64,000 nucleotides of DNA, taken from positions 121,147 to 185,146 of the forward strand of contig JAVBLI010000007.1 of the NCBI GenBank assembly GCA_031553595.1. Reading direction: 5' to 3'. How positions within the stretch are numbered: the stretch's first letter is position 1; each line of letters opens with the position of its first letter. Of this stretch, positions 34,381-42,889 are shown piece after piece. The notes beneath the pieces are model-generated. The model was given only the letters and a program-made list of their open reading frames with translations. It searched no databases and was not told the origin of the DNA. The DNA is from RGIG3701 sp031553595. GTDB lineage: Bacteria > Planctomycetota > Planctomycetia > Pirellulales > Thermoguttaceae. A program made the position numbers and the translations under genes.

Positions 34381-35232
34381 TCACACCCGTCCATCGGCGC
34401 CGGCAAGGCGGGTTTTCTCTTCCACCACATCCCCGATGGCATCCCGCAGGCCCGCGAAAATGTCCATCGGCAGCGGGTCCGGCCGGGAATTATCCGCCGC
34501 TATTTCCTGGAAGCGTTTCCACATGCCGATGCGTAAGTCCGTGTTAATGTTAACCTTGTTGATACCGTTTTTGAAGGCTACCCGCAGCTGATCTTCCGGG
34601 GTGCCGGAGCCGCCGTGCATGACCAGCGGGACAGTGCTGACGGCGTCCAGCTTCTGGAGCAGCGGGATGTCGAGCACGGGTGCCTGCGTGTACATGCCGT
34701 GGGCCGTGCCGACGGAGACGGCCAGCAGGTCGACGCCCGTCTGCTCGACGAACGCCACCACCTCTTCCGGCTGCGTGAGGATATTCGCCGTGCTGTCACT
34801 GCCCCGCAGGCCGAAACCGCCCACCAGGCCCAGCTCCGCCTCCACCGACGCGCCGTACGGCTTGGCCATCTCCACAACTTTCCGCGTGTTTTCCACGTTC
34901 ACCTCGAACGGGTGGTGCGAGCCGTCATACATCACGGACGTAAACCCGCAGTCCAGCGCCCGCTGCACGGTCTCGAAATCCGTGGCGTGATCCAGGTGCA
35001 GCACCACCGGAATGGCATACTCCGGCGCGATTCGCACGGCGGCGCTGGGTGTGAATTGCCATTCGCGGTCGTCCATGTCCCCCCAGTAAACCATCGCAAA
35101 CACCGGCGCCCGCAGCTTTTCGCAGCGGTCCAGAATCCCGCGGAGCATCATATCCCCCACGAAATTAATCCCCGGAACCGCGTAACGTTTTTCGCGGGCG
35201 TCTTTCAGTATTTCCTTGGCCGTGACCAGCAT
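34381..35232 (-). CDS. Class II (zinc) ketose-bisphosphate aldolase
   Basis: 283 residues. It is a TIM-barrel aldolase of the FbaA/KbaY/GatY group, cleaving a ketose bisphosphate or ketose 1-phosphate to dihydroxyacetone phosphate and an aldehyde. The catalytic Asp81 and zinc His82 are in VVLHLDHATD. Further metal/phosphate residues are in SVGTAHGMY and VMHGGSGTPED, and the phosphate-binding NINTDLR follows. Its context beside an FGGY kinase suggests a specialised sugar-acid or deoxysugar route rather than glycolysis. AGAAAGG lies upstream of the ATG. The next gene upstream, a UroD-like protein, ends 75 bases away on the same strand. Confidence 0.9.
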   Translation of the reverse strand: MLVTAKEILKDAREKRYAVPGINFVGDMMLRGILDRCEKLRAPVFAMVYWGDMDDREWQFTPSAAVRIAPEYAIPVVLHLDHATDFETVQRALDCGFTSVMYDGSHHPFEVNVENTRKVVEMAKPYGASVEAELGLVGGFGLRGSDSTANILTQPEEVVAFVEQTGVDLLAVSVGTAHGMYTQAPVLDIPLLQKLDAVSTVPLVMHGGSGTPEDQLRVAFKNGINKVNINTDLRIGMWKRFQEIAADNSRPDPLPMDIFAGLRDAIGDVVEEKTRLAGADGRV

Positions 35233-35307
35233 GATTCGAAACCTTTCTTAAAAAATGACATCATTTTTGTTATACTCCATCCGTTTTGGATGAGAACATT
35301 TATTTTC

Positions 35308-36318
35308 TCACACACCGTATTCCCGCAGCGCGGCGAGCATGGCGCGGTAATTTTCCGGCTTCACGCCCCGGTGGATCGTGTTACTGGAGGAGAGGATCAG
35401 GCCGCCGGGGCCGCCTTTTTGGATGCAGACGCGTACCTCTTCCGCCACCTGTTCCGGCGTGCCCGTGCAGAGGTGGCCCGTGCAGTCGATATTCCCTTTC
35501 AGGCACAGGCGGTCGCCGTATTTCGCCTTCATCTCGGCCATGTCCAGCCCGCCACCCGGGTCGATCGGGTCCAGGCAGTCGATTCCCGCCTCCAGCCATA
35601 AATCCAGGAACGGCAGGACGTTTCCGTCACAGTGTTTAATGATTTTCAGGCCCAGCGCGCGGTAACCGGCCATGATTTCCTTAAAAAACGGGTAAATCAC
35701 GCCCGCGTACGCCCGGGGAGAGATGATCGGGCCCGCGGCGGTACACACATCATCCGTGGTGGCCACGACCTGGATGCCGAAACGCCGCACGGCCAGCTCC
35801 GCCAACTCGAGATTATAATCCGTCACCCGCTTCAGCAGGTCCGCGTAATGCACCGGCTCGGTAAGCATGTCCATCAGGGCGTTTTCGTAGCCCAAGAGAT
35901 CGCGCATGTCGGAAAAACCGTCCCGGAGATTCAGCACCACGCAGCGCCGGTCGCCGTACGCCGCCACGGCCCGCTCCAGCGTGCGGAAACGCGCGGGCGT
36001 ATCAATTTTCGGAAATTCGTAAGCCGCCTGCTGACTGACCGCGGGAATCGGGTGCCCCACCGCCGCCGGGAGCACGTCCCCGGTGAGCGTTTTGCGGATG
36101 CCCCACTCATCCGTGTAAATCAGGGCGTCCTCCCAGTTTTTCTCGTAATCCACGCGGATGTTCACGCCGTCCAGATCCAGACGCTCAGCCACTTCCACCG
36201 GATCCGCGGTGCCGCAGAGTGTTTCGGAGACTGCCGGGTCAATAAACCACTCAAAAGTCGGGATTCTCTCCGGTGTCTGGCGGTTTAGCGAGGCAAGGAT
36301 GCATTCTTTGGGCGTCAT
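35308..36318 (-). CDS. UroD-superfamily protein without the MtaA zinc triad
   Basis: 336 residues, UroD-like TIM barrel. It resembles the many uroporphyrinogen-decarboxylase-family proteins in sugar-catabolic clusters of planctomycetes and related bacteria. Where MtaA has H-x-C it has KHCDGN, and where MtaA has the second Cys it has SSSNTIHRGVKPENY, so the methyltransferase zinc site is incomplete and function is unknown. Start ATG 36318 (MTPKECILASLNRQTPERIP, a typical opening) with GAGAG upstream. An ATG 39 bases earlier is less family-like. It is the first gene of the minus-strand cluster, diverging from the SGNH esterase. Confidence 0.8.
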   Translation of the reverse strand: MTPKECILASLNRQTPERIPTFEWFIDPAVSETLCGTADPVEVAERLDLDGVNIRVDYEKNWEDALIYTDEWGIRKTLTGDVLPAAVGHPIPAVSQQAAYEFPKIDTPARFRTLERAVAAYGDRRCVVLNLRDGFSDMRDLLGYENALMDMLTEPVHYADLLKRVTDYNLELAELAVRRFGIQVVATTDDVCTAAGPIISPRAYAGVIYPFFKEIMAGYRALGLKIIKHCDGNVLPFLDLWLEAGIDCLDPIDPGGGLDMAEMKAKYGDRLCLKGNIDCTGHLCTGTPEQVAEEVRVCIQKGGPGGLILSSSNTIHRGVKPENYRAMLAALREYGV

Positions 36319-36400
36319 GAGGGGCTCTCTATTTTTTGGGGCAAAATAAATGTGCATTCATTTTACCAGCCGAGTTTTCGGACGTCAAGAGAACCCCCCA

Positions 36401-36518
36401 AAAACAGCAGCCGGGAGCCTAGCGGAACGTAATGAATCGCAGAGACCGGAGAGAAATGGAGAGAGATTCGGCGATTCATATCCGGTCTCTTCGCTTCGCT
36501 GCGTTCCCGGCTGCTGCC
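36401..36518. repeat. Palindromic interspersed repeat copy 11 (subfamily B, loop reverse)
   Basis: AAAACAGCAGCCGGGAGCCT ... CGTTCCCGGCTGCTGCC, with boxes GCAGAGACCGGAGAG / ATCCGGTCTCTTCGC. The loop GAAATGGAGAGAGATTCGGC is in the reverse sense. It is one of three copies not at a gene 3' end: it lies between divergent genes, upstream of the esterase promoter. Confidence 0.9.
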
Positions 36519-36575
36519 TTTCTACTCACTTCCACTATTTTTCGCTGTCCGAACAAAAAAATTCCCCCCCGTGGC

Positions 36576-36604
36576 TTGCTTTTCCGCATGCGGTGTTTTA
36601 TAAT
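36576..36604 (+). promoter_or_regulatory. Sigma-70-type promoter of the SGNH esterase gene
   Basis: TTGCTT (36576-36581) and a perfect TATAAT (36599-36604) with 17 bases between them. The start codon is at 36693. Confidence 0.7.
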
Positions 36605-36692
36605 GATTGTGACTGACATTCCCGGGGCCGCCGGGCGTCATGAAATTCTGTACCTACGAAAGTTCATTTTTCGGATAAAAGGAGAACCTTCC

Positions 36693-37487
36693 ATGAAAAA
36701 AATGTTATTCCCCGCCTTTTTCGTGCTGGCCTGTGCGCTGGTTTTTGCCGTTTCGGCGGACGCGTGTGAAAGATGCAAGTGCGGGCACATGGTTCATTCC
36801 CGCTCCATGGCCGCCACGGAAGAAGCACCGAGTCATGTGGCCGTCACGCCCGTGGACCGGAACGGTGAGGACTGGTGGAAAAACCGGTATGAGGAAAAAG
36901 TCGCCCAGGCCGAGAAGGGGGATGTGGACATCCTGTTTTTGGGAGACTCCATCACGCACGGGTGGGACGGACGGACGAACACGCTGAAGAAATATTTCGG
37001 CGAAAAAGTCCTGAATTTCGGCATGAGCGGTGACCGGACGGAGCACACGCTGTGGATTCTGGATCAGGGTAAGCTGGATAACCTGAAGCCGAAGATGATC
37101 ATGATCATGATCGGCACGAATAATATCGGCCACGGCTCCTCGAATCCCGCCATGGCGGTGGACGGCATTAAAGCCATTCTCGGGCGCGTGGCCCAGAAAT
37201 TCCCGGAATCGAAAGTCCTGCTGCTGGCGGTGTTCCCGCGGGATGAGCATCCGGATGGCCGGCTGCGCGAGCAGGTGAAGGAGATTAATAATGAGCTGCC
37301 GGCGCTGGCGGACGGCGAGCGCGTGGTGTTTCTTAACCTGACCGAGAAATTCCTGGAACCGGACGGCACGATGAGCCCCGAGATGATGGGCGATTTCCTG
37401 CATCCCGGCGATAAAGGTTATGAAATCTGGGGCGAGGAAGTGACGCCGTTCGTTGAGAAATGGGTGTATCCGGACGGCGTGAAGTAA
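36693..37487 (+). CDS. Secreted SGNH/GDSL hydrolase (PAF acetylhydrolase-like esterase)
   Basis: 264 residues. The signal peptide (1-22, FAVSADA) is followed by a short Cys/His-rich stretch CERCKCGHMVH that is unusual for the family and could bind metal. The SGNH fold then shows block I DILFLGDSITHGW (Ser nucleophile), block II Gly in NFGMSGD, block III GTNN, and block V DFLHPGDKGYE (Asp/His). Proteins of this type deacetylate carbohydrates or lipids, and here xylan deacetylation would fit the adjacent GH10 xylanase. ATG 36693 follows AAAGGAGAACC. The much longer open frame upstream crosses repeat copy 11 and is not coding. A terminator follows. Confidence 0.9.
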   Translation: MKKMLFPAFFVLACALVFAVSADACERCKCGHMVHSRSMAATEEAPSHVAVTPVDRNGEDWWKNRYEEKVAQAEKGDVDILFLGDSITHGWDGRTNTLKKYFGEKVLNFGMSGDRTEHTLWILDQGKLDNLKPKMIMIMIGTNNIGHGSSNPAMAVDGIKAILGRVAQKFPESKVLLLAVFPRDEHPDGRLREQVKEINNELPALADGERVVFLNLTEKFLEPDGTMSPEMMGDFLHPGDKGYEIWGEEVTPFVEKWVYPDGVK

Positions 37488-37524
37488 TTCGCGAGGCAGG
37501 TGTGGCCGAGTTTTAAGTGTTTAT

Positions 37525-37564
37525 GAGCCGGGGGAGGCATTCTTCTCCCGGCTCTGCTTTTTTA
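37525..37564 (+). terminator. Rho-independent terminator after the SGNH esterase gene
   Basis: GAGCCGGGGGAG pairs with CTCCCGGCTC, followed by TGCTTTTTT. It lies 38 bases past the stop codon at 37487 and separates the esterase from the xylanase gene. Confidence 0.85.
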
Positions 37565-37599
37565 TGTGGATTTTGGGTCATTTTGGGACGGAATGGAAA

Positions 37600-38892
37600 A
37601 TGATGCACCGGGTGTGGCGGATTTTTTGCGGGTGTGCCTGTGTGAGCGTGATGGCCGGGGTTCTGTGCGCGGAAGATGATCCCGGCACGTACCCAGGGCG
37701 TGAGCCGGACGCGCTGTGGCGGGCGGCGGCGGAAGCGAGAATCGAAAAACACCGGAAAGGCGATTTCCGTATTTTCGTCACGGACACGGAGGGAAATCCC
37801 GTGCCGGGCGCGAAAATCCGGGTGAAAATGACGCGGCATGCTTTCGCGTGGGGGTCCGCCGTGGCGGCGTGGTGCGTGATTTATAATGAGCCTGACAGGG
37901 AGTGTTACCGGCGGTACGTGGTGGAAAATTTTAACCGCGTGACACTCGAGTATGACCTGAAATGGCCGGAATGGGAGATGGAGGAGCGCCGGTGGATGGT
38001 CGGCGGGGCGATTGACTGGCTGAGGGAGGAGAAAATCGAAATCCGCGGCCACTGCCTGGTCTGGCCGGGGTGGCAGTGGGTGCCGGGGCGTGTTCGGGAG
38101 CTGAAAGAGGAGCCGGGCGCCGCGGAAAAAATCGCGGCGACGGTGCTGGCGCATATTCGGGAGGAGGCCGGGGCGCTGGGGGGGCGGGTGTGTGAGTGGG
38201 ATGTGGTGAATGAGCCGTATTCGAATCATGAAGTGCTGGACGCGGTGGGGCTGGAACAGTTGGCCCAGTGGTTCCGGGAGGCGAAAACCGCGGACCCGCA
38301 CGCGCGGCTGTACCTGAATGATTTCGGAATCCTGACGGAAGCCGGGCGGGACGTGAAGCACCAGGAGGCGTACGCGGACACCATCCGTTTTTTGCAGGAA
38401 CAGGAAGCGCCGCTGGAGGGAATCGGGATGCAGGCGCATTTCACTCCGCCGCTGACGCCGCCGGCGCGGGTGGTGGAGATTCTGGAGCGTTTCGCCACTT
38501 TCGGACTCCCTATCCAGATCACGGAACATGACATTCACACCGCGGATGAGCAGCTCCAGGCGGATTACACCCGGGATTTTCTGACCGCCGCGTTCAGCCA
38601 CCCGGCCGTCAGCGGCATCCTCACCTGGGGCTTCTGGGAAGGGCATCACTGGCAGCCGGAGGCGGCGCTGGTGCGGAAAGACTGGACACTGAAGCCCGCC
38701 GGGGAAGTGTGGCAGCGGCTGGTGAAAACACAGTGGTGGACGGACACGGAAGCCGCGGCGGACGAAAACGGCCGGTGCACAGTGCGTGGATTTCTCGGGG
38801 ATTATGAAATCACGGCGGAACACACGGGAAGGAAAAAAAGCGTGACCGCGAAACTCCCGCCGCAGGGCGCGGAAGTGCGGATCACATTATAA
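37600..38892 (+). CDS. Secreted glycoside hydrolase family 10 endo-1,4-beta-xylanase
   Basis: 430 residues. A signal peptide (about 1-23) and a small N-terminal beta domain (FRIFVTDTEGNPVPGAKIRVKMTRHAFAWGSAV) lead into a GH10 barrel. The acid/base is Glu205 in WDVVNEPYSN and the nucleophile Glu309 in ITEHDIHT, with HCLVWPGW in strand 3 as in xylanases. A C-terminal beta-sandwich tail (about 375-430) may be structural. The start at ATG 37600 (or the next codon) puts the signal peptide at the terminus. A GGA-rich stretch lies just upstream. GH10 enzymes cut the xylan backbone. With the GH43 and esterases elsewhere in the window this suggests xylan use. Confidence 0.92.
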   Translation: MMHRVWRIFCGCACVSVMAGVLCAEDDPGTYPGREPDALWRAAAEARIEKHRKGDFRIFVTDTEGNPVPGAKIRVKMTRHAFAWGSAVAAWCVIYNEPDRECYRRYVVENFNRVTLEYDLKWPEWEMEERRWMVGGAIDWLREEKIEIRGHCLVWPGWQWVPGRVRELKEEPGAAEKIAATVLAHIREEAGALGGRVCEWDVVNEPYSNHEVLDAVGLEQLAQWFREAKTADPHARLYLNDFGILTEAGRDVKHQEAYADTIRFLQEQEAPLEGIGMQAHFTPPLTPPARVVEILERFATFGLPIQITEHDIHTADEQLQADYTRDFLTAAFSHPAVSGILTWGFWEGHHWQPEAALVRKDWTLKPAGEVWQRLVKTQWWTDTEAAADENGRCTVRGFLGDYEITAEHTGRKKSVTAKLPPQGAEVRITL

Positions 38893-38915
38893 CGCATTTC
38901 GCTTTTTGTCGGGGC

Positions 38916-39040
38916 ACAGAAACAGCAGCCGGGAATGAAGCGGAATGGAATGACGCGCAATGACCGGATAAAAAGGGCAGGTGTTTTCCCACTTTTATCC
39001 GGCCATTCCGCTGCGCTTCATTCCCGGCTGCTGTTCTTGT
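38916..39040. repeat. Palindromic interspersed repeat copy 12 (subfamily A, loop forward)
   Basis: CAGAAACAGCAGCCGGGAAT ... ATTCCCGGCTGCTGTTCTTG, with boxes GCAATGACCGGATAA / TTATCCGGCCATTCCGC. The loop AAAGGGCAGGTGTTTTCCCA is only weakly assigned to the forward sense. It fills the gap between the convergent xylanase and rnr genes. Confidence 0.92.
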
Positions 39041-39075
39041 GGCAGGCATCTTACGCGCCGTTAACGGAAAGCACA

Positions 39076-41589
39076 TTACTTCCGCCGGCCTTTTTTTCCG
39101 CCCTTTCCGCCTTTCCCACCGGATTTTTTGCCGGAGGACTTCTTCTTGCCTTTCGGCTGGATTCCCTGAAACTTCCCGGGCTGATTCGGGTCAAAAAACG
39201 CTTGCGGGCCGGCATTCCGGCGCGGTTTGCGCGGACGGGAAACGTCTTCCCACTCGCCGTCTTCTTCCGCTTTCGCACGTTCCGCCGGGTCCAGCCCTCC
39301 GCGCAGCGGCTTCAGCGGCACACCCCGGGAGAGCACGTCCAGGAGCCGGAACTGAATTTCCCGCCGGTCGGGGTCAAGCACGTCGACTTTCACCAGCACC
39401 TGGTCTCCCAGACGGTACTGATTATCCCGCCTCGCGCCGCTTAAAACCTGGGCGCCGACGGAAAATCGGTAATCGTCGGCCGGGAGGGATTCCGTGCGGA
39501 TGATGCCTTCCAGGGGGTATTCTTCGCACTGGACGAAAATACCGTACCGGGCCACGCCGACGATTCGCGCTTTCATCTCCATGTCCGCCTGCGTTTTAAA
39601 GAAGTTCAGCATTTTAATGCGGATCAGCTCGCGCTCGGCCTCCTCCGCCCGCTGCTCACAGAAGGAAAGATGCTTGCCTTCATCGAAAACGCGACGGTAA
39701 TTGCGTTTCGGCGACTCGCCACGGAGGTAACTCTCCAGCTGGCGGTGCACGGTCAGGTCCGCGTACCGCCGGATGGGGGACGTGAAATGGCAGTAACAGT
39801 CACTGGCCAGGGCGTAATGGCCTTCCTCTTCCGGGGAGTATTCCGCCCGCTGCATGGCCCGCAGCACCGCCTGGTGCACCGCGAATTCCTTCTCCGTGCC
39901 GGCCGTTTTTTCCAGCAGCCGCTGGAGCTGAAAGCGATCTTCGCCGTCATCGAGATGGACGCCCATGTCCCCGAGAAACTGCGTCAGCGCGTCAATTTTG
40001 GAAATCAGCGGCGGGCGATGAATCCGGCGCTGCACGTTCGCGCTCATGTCCGAAAGCGTTTGCGCAACAGCCTCATTCGTCGAGACCATAAACTCCTCGA
40101 TCATCTGGTGGCTTTCCGTGTTCTCCTCGCGCTTGACGCCGGTGACGTTCCCGTCCACATCCATCACGATTTTAATCTCGGGCAGGTTCATCACCAGCAT
40201 TCCTCGGGCGCGGCGGCGTTCGCGCATGATACGGGCAAGCTTGCGGAAAACGGTGAGCATCTTCCGGGCCTCCTCGGGCAGCTCTTCTTGATCGCCGTCG
40301 AAAAAGCGATCCACCTGCTCGTAATGCAGGCGGTACCGGCTCTGGATGACGGAGTCGCAGATGTGAACGTTCACGCACAGGCCCAGCGGCGTGAGCTCCT
40401 GAAAAACAGATTTCGCCAGCCGCCATTTCCCGGGCTGAAGACTGGCCAGGCCGTTCGAGAGAATCTCGGGCAGCATGGGAATCACGCGGTCGGGCAGATA
40501 AACGCTGTTGCCGCGGCGGCGTGCCTCACGGTCCGTGGCAGTGTCCGGCCTCACAAAATGCGAAACGTCGGCGATATGCACGCCCAGACGGACGTTGCCC
40601 GTGGGCAGAATCTCAACGGAAATCGCGTCGTCGAAATCCCGTGCGTCGATCGGGTCGATCGTCAGGATGGGCAGCTGTGTAAGATTTTCGCGCCCGGCCA
40701 ACGGGCTGGTCAGGGTTCCGTCCGAGACCGCCGCCTCATCCTCCAGCAGCGCACGCGCCCCCCGTGGCGTTTTTTCCGCGTTTCGCCACGCTTCCTCCGG
40801 GGTCATGGTGGAAAGCGACTGCTCCCACTGCTCATAACGCTCGGCCTGCACCCGCGCCTCGGTCATCACGCCGTCCTCGAAACGCTCGGGGAGATTATAC
40901 TGGCGGATGATGGAAAGCGTGTCCGTCTCCGGCTCGCCCCGCGGCCCGAGCACCTCCGTAATGACCCCCTCGCCACACCGCCAGGGATTCGGGAATCGCA
41001 CCATATCGATGACGACTTTATCCCCCTCCTTCACCCGGTTCGCGGAGGCGTCTCCCACGTGGATGGCGTCCTGGAAAATTTTTCCGTCGATTTCCACCCA
41101 GCCGATCTGATTTTTCTCGTAATACGTGCCCACGAAAGAACGCGTGGCCCGCTCCACGATTTTCATGATCACGCCGCTGCGGTTTTTGCCCCGCTGTTTC
41201 GTGATTTTCACGGAAACCAGGTCGCCGTTGGCCGCGTCCAGCATGTCTTCGGCGGCGATGTAAATGTCATCCGATTTATCGTATCCCTGCGTATCATCGC
41301 CGGGAAGTTGCAGCAGCCGGACGAAACCGTAACCGGCGGGGTTCCGCTTAAAATGGCCCACCACCTGGCCGCTCTGTCGCCGCGCCTCGCCAGTGGGGAA
41401 GACGAGATGCCCCGAGCCGAACGTGACCAGCTCCTGCTTAATCATCCGCTTCACCAACAGTCGGAATTCGTTAAAATCCTCTTTCAGGATGCCGATCTGC
41501 TGGGCGAGCTGCTGCATTTTTACAGGGACATACTGTGGCCGGGCTACCCACTGGAGGACTTCTTCGCGCGTCACTTCGGGATTTAGCAT
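39076..41589 (-). CDS. rnr: Ribonuclease R (RNase II family exoribonuclease)
   Basis: 837 residues. The N-terminal winged-helix region (VTREEVLQWV) and cold-shock domains (about 75-245, with GHFKRNPAGYGFVR) are followed by the RNB catalytic domain: PILTIDPIDARDFDDAISVE holds the magnesium-binding Asp cluster, with GVHIADVSHFV and HFTSPIRRYADLTVHR. An S1 domain (about 670-755) and a Lys/Gly-rich basic tail (KGKKKSSGKKSGGKGGKGG) come last. RNase R degrades structured RNA 3' to 5', relevant in a genome whose transcripts end in strong repeat-encoded hairpins (inference). It is transcribed divergently from the NrnA-like gene. Confidence 0.95.
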   Translation of the reverse strand: MLNPEVTREEVLQWVARPQYVPVKMQQLAQQIGILKEDFNEFRLLVKRMIKQELVTFGSGHLVFPTGEARRQSGQVVGHFKRNPAGYGFVRLLQLPGDDTQGYDKSDDIYIAAEDMLDAANGDLVSVKITKQRGKNRSGVIMKIVERATRSFVGTYYEKNQIGWVEIDGKIFQDAIHVGDASANRVKEGDKVVIDMVRFPNPWRCGEGVITEVLGPRGEPETDTLSIIRQYNLPERFEDGVMTEARVQAERYEQWEQSLSTMTPEEAWRNAEKTPRGARALLEDEAAVSDGTLTSPLAGRENLTQLPILTIDPIDARDFDDAISVEILPTGNVRLGVHIADVSHFVRPDTATDREARRRGNSVYLPDRVIPMLPEILSNGLASLQPGKWRLAKSVFQELTPLGLCVNVHICDSVIQSRYRLHYEQVDRFFDGDQEELPEEARKMLTVFRKLARIMRERRRARGMLVMNLPEIKIVMDVDGNVTGVKREENTESHQMIEEFMVSTNEAVAQTLSDMSANVQRRIHRPPLISKIDALTQFLGDMGVHLDDGEDRFQLQRLLEKTAGTEKEFAVHQAVLRAMQRAEYSPEEEGHYALASDCYCHFTSPIRRYADLTVHRQLESYLRGESPKRNYRRVFDEGKHLSFCEQRAEEAERELIRIKMLNFFKTQADMEMKARIVGVARYGIFVQCEEYPLEGIIRTESLPADDYRFSVGAQVLSGARRDNQYRLGDQVLVKVDVLDPDRREIQFRLLDVLSRGVPLKPLRGGLDPAERAKAEEDGEWEDVSRPRKPRRNAGPQAFFDPNQPGKFQGIQPKGKKKSSGKKSGGKGGKGGKKGRRK

Positions 41590-41790
41590 GATAAGATTCC
41601 TTTTATCTTTTGTTTATTTTCTGTATTTTACGCGGTTTTCCAGATGAATCCCGCAAATTCTCTTTCATCGAGTATACAAAAAATAAAATCCCCCTGCAAG
41701 CATCTTTTGTTTCCCTGTGACGAAAAAAAGTTTTTTGTCGAAGAAACCATGCTGTTTTTGAGAAATATTAGGGTGGATACGCGTTTTTCC

Positions 41791-41818
41791 TTGACTTTCG
41801 GGCGAAAGGGGTTAAACT
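41791..41818 (+). promoter_or_regulatory. Sigma-70-type promoter for the nrnA-Rieske-cytochrome genes
   Basis: TTGACT (41791-41796) and TAAACT (41813-41818) with a 16-base spacer, 37 bases before the ATG at 41855. The rest of 41590-41790 is AT-rich and must hold the rnr promoter on the other strand, which is not evident. Confidence 0.6.
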
Positions 41819-41854
41819 TGTATTAGGCACCATTTTCTCATTTAAAGGCGTAAC

Positions 41855-42838
41855 ATGATCGACTGGAACCCGCTGTTGGCCGTGCTGGCGGACAAAAAAC
41901 GTATTCTCATCACCACCCACGCCCGCCCGGACGGCGATGCGCTGGGCTCCGAGCTGGCCATGTGCCTGGCGCTGCGAAATCGCGGGCAGGACGCGATTAT
42001 CGTGAATGTGGACCCCGTGCCGGCCCAATTCGATTTCATTGGCGAAGACCGCAGCCTGTTCCGCATTTTCGGCACCGAATTCCCGGAATCGCTTTTCGCG
42101 GAAATCGATCTGGCGATCATCGTGGACACCTCCGCCAAAAAACAGCTTCCCGGCATTTATGACGCCCTGACCCGGAATAACATTACGCTGGCGGTGATCG
42201 ATCATCACAGCGTCTCGGACCATCTCACGGCGGAGACGTTTCGGGATGCGGCCGCGCCGGCCACGGGCTGTATCATCATGGACTTTTTTGAGTTCGCGCG
42301 GCTGGAAATCACGCCGAAAATCGCGGAATACCTGTTTTTGGCCATCTGCACCGACACCGGCTGGTTCCGTTTTCCGTCCATGAAGCCGGAGACGTTTTTG
42401 CAGGCCGGGAAGTTGATGGGACGGGGTGTGGCCCCCGCGGTGATGTATTCCCGGGTGAATGAAAGTTACCCGTTCGCGCGGACGAAATTGATCGGCGTTT
42501 TCGCCACGAATGCCACGCCGGAAGTGGACGGGCGGATGATTTATTCGTGGATTACGAAAGAAGATTTTAAACGCTGCGGTGCCGATTATTCGGAAACCAC
42601 GGACATGGTAAACCTGCTGCTGAGCACGAAAGGCGCGGAAGTGGCGGTGGCGTTCATGGAGCATGAAAACGGCGTACGCATCAATTTTCGTGCCAGTGGC
42701 GAAGTAAATGTGGCGGAAATCGCCCAAATTTTCGGTGGCGGCGGCCACGTAAAAGCCTCCGGCGCGTTCATGGAAAAGCCGCTGCGGGAAACGATTCTCG
42801 CCGTCCTTGACGAAATACGGTCCAGGATGGTAAAATAA
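41855..42838 (+). CDS. DHH/DHHA1 phosphoesterase (NrnA-like oligoribonuclease / pAp or c-di-NMP phosphatase)
   Basis: 327 residues. DHH motifs are His22-x-x-x-Asp26-x-Asp28 (THARPDGDALGSE), IIVDTSA, AVIDHHSVSDH and a later Asp in ICTDTGWFRF. The DHHA1 substrate domain ends with IFGGGGHVKASGA. NrnA-type enzymes finish RNA decay by hydrolysing 2-5-mers and 3'-phosphoadenosine phosphate. Some homologues act on pApA/pGpG. A TAAAGGCG ribosome binding site precedes the ATG. It may be the first gene of a transcript with the Rieske and cytochrome genes (gaps of 51 and 99 bases), although the functions are unrelated. Confidence 0.9.
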   Translation: MIDWNPLLAVLADKKRILITTHARPDGDALGSELAMCLALRNRGQDAIIVNVDPVPAQFDFIGEDRSLFRIFGTEFPESLFAEIDLAIIVDTSAKKQLPGIYDALTRNNITLAVIDHHSVSDHLTAETFRDAAAPATGCIIMDFFEFARLEITPKIAEYLFLAICTDTGWFRFPSMKPETFLQAGKLMGRGVAPAVMYSRVNESYPFARTKLIGVFATNATPEVDGRMIYSWITKEDFKRCGADYSETTDMVNLLLSTKGAEVAVAFMEHENGVRINFRASGEVNVAEIAQIFGGGGHVKASGAFMEKPLRETILAVLDEIRSRMVK

Positions 42839-42889
42839 ACATATAACGTCATTTCCATTTATCATAATGAATCATAAAGGACAGAGCTC

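Noticed and set aside
2969..39040. Palindromic repeats as ordinary intrinsic terminators
   Set aside because: They lack a U-tract, occur in both orientations behind genes of one strand, and three copies lie upstream of genes. True T-tailed terminators are present elsewhere in the window.
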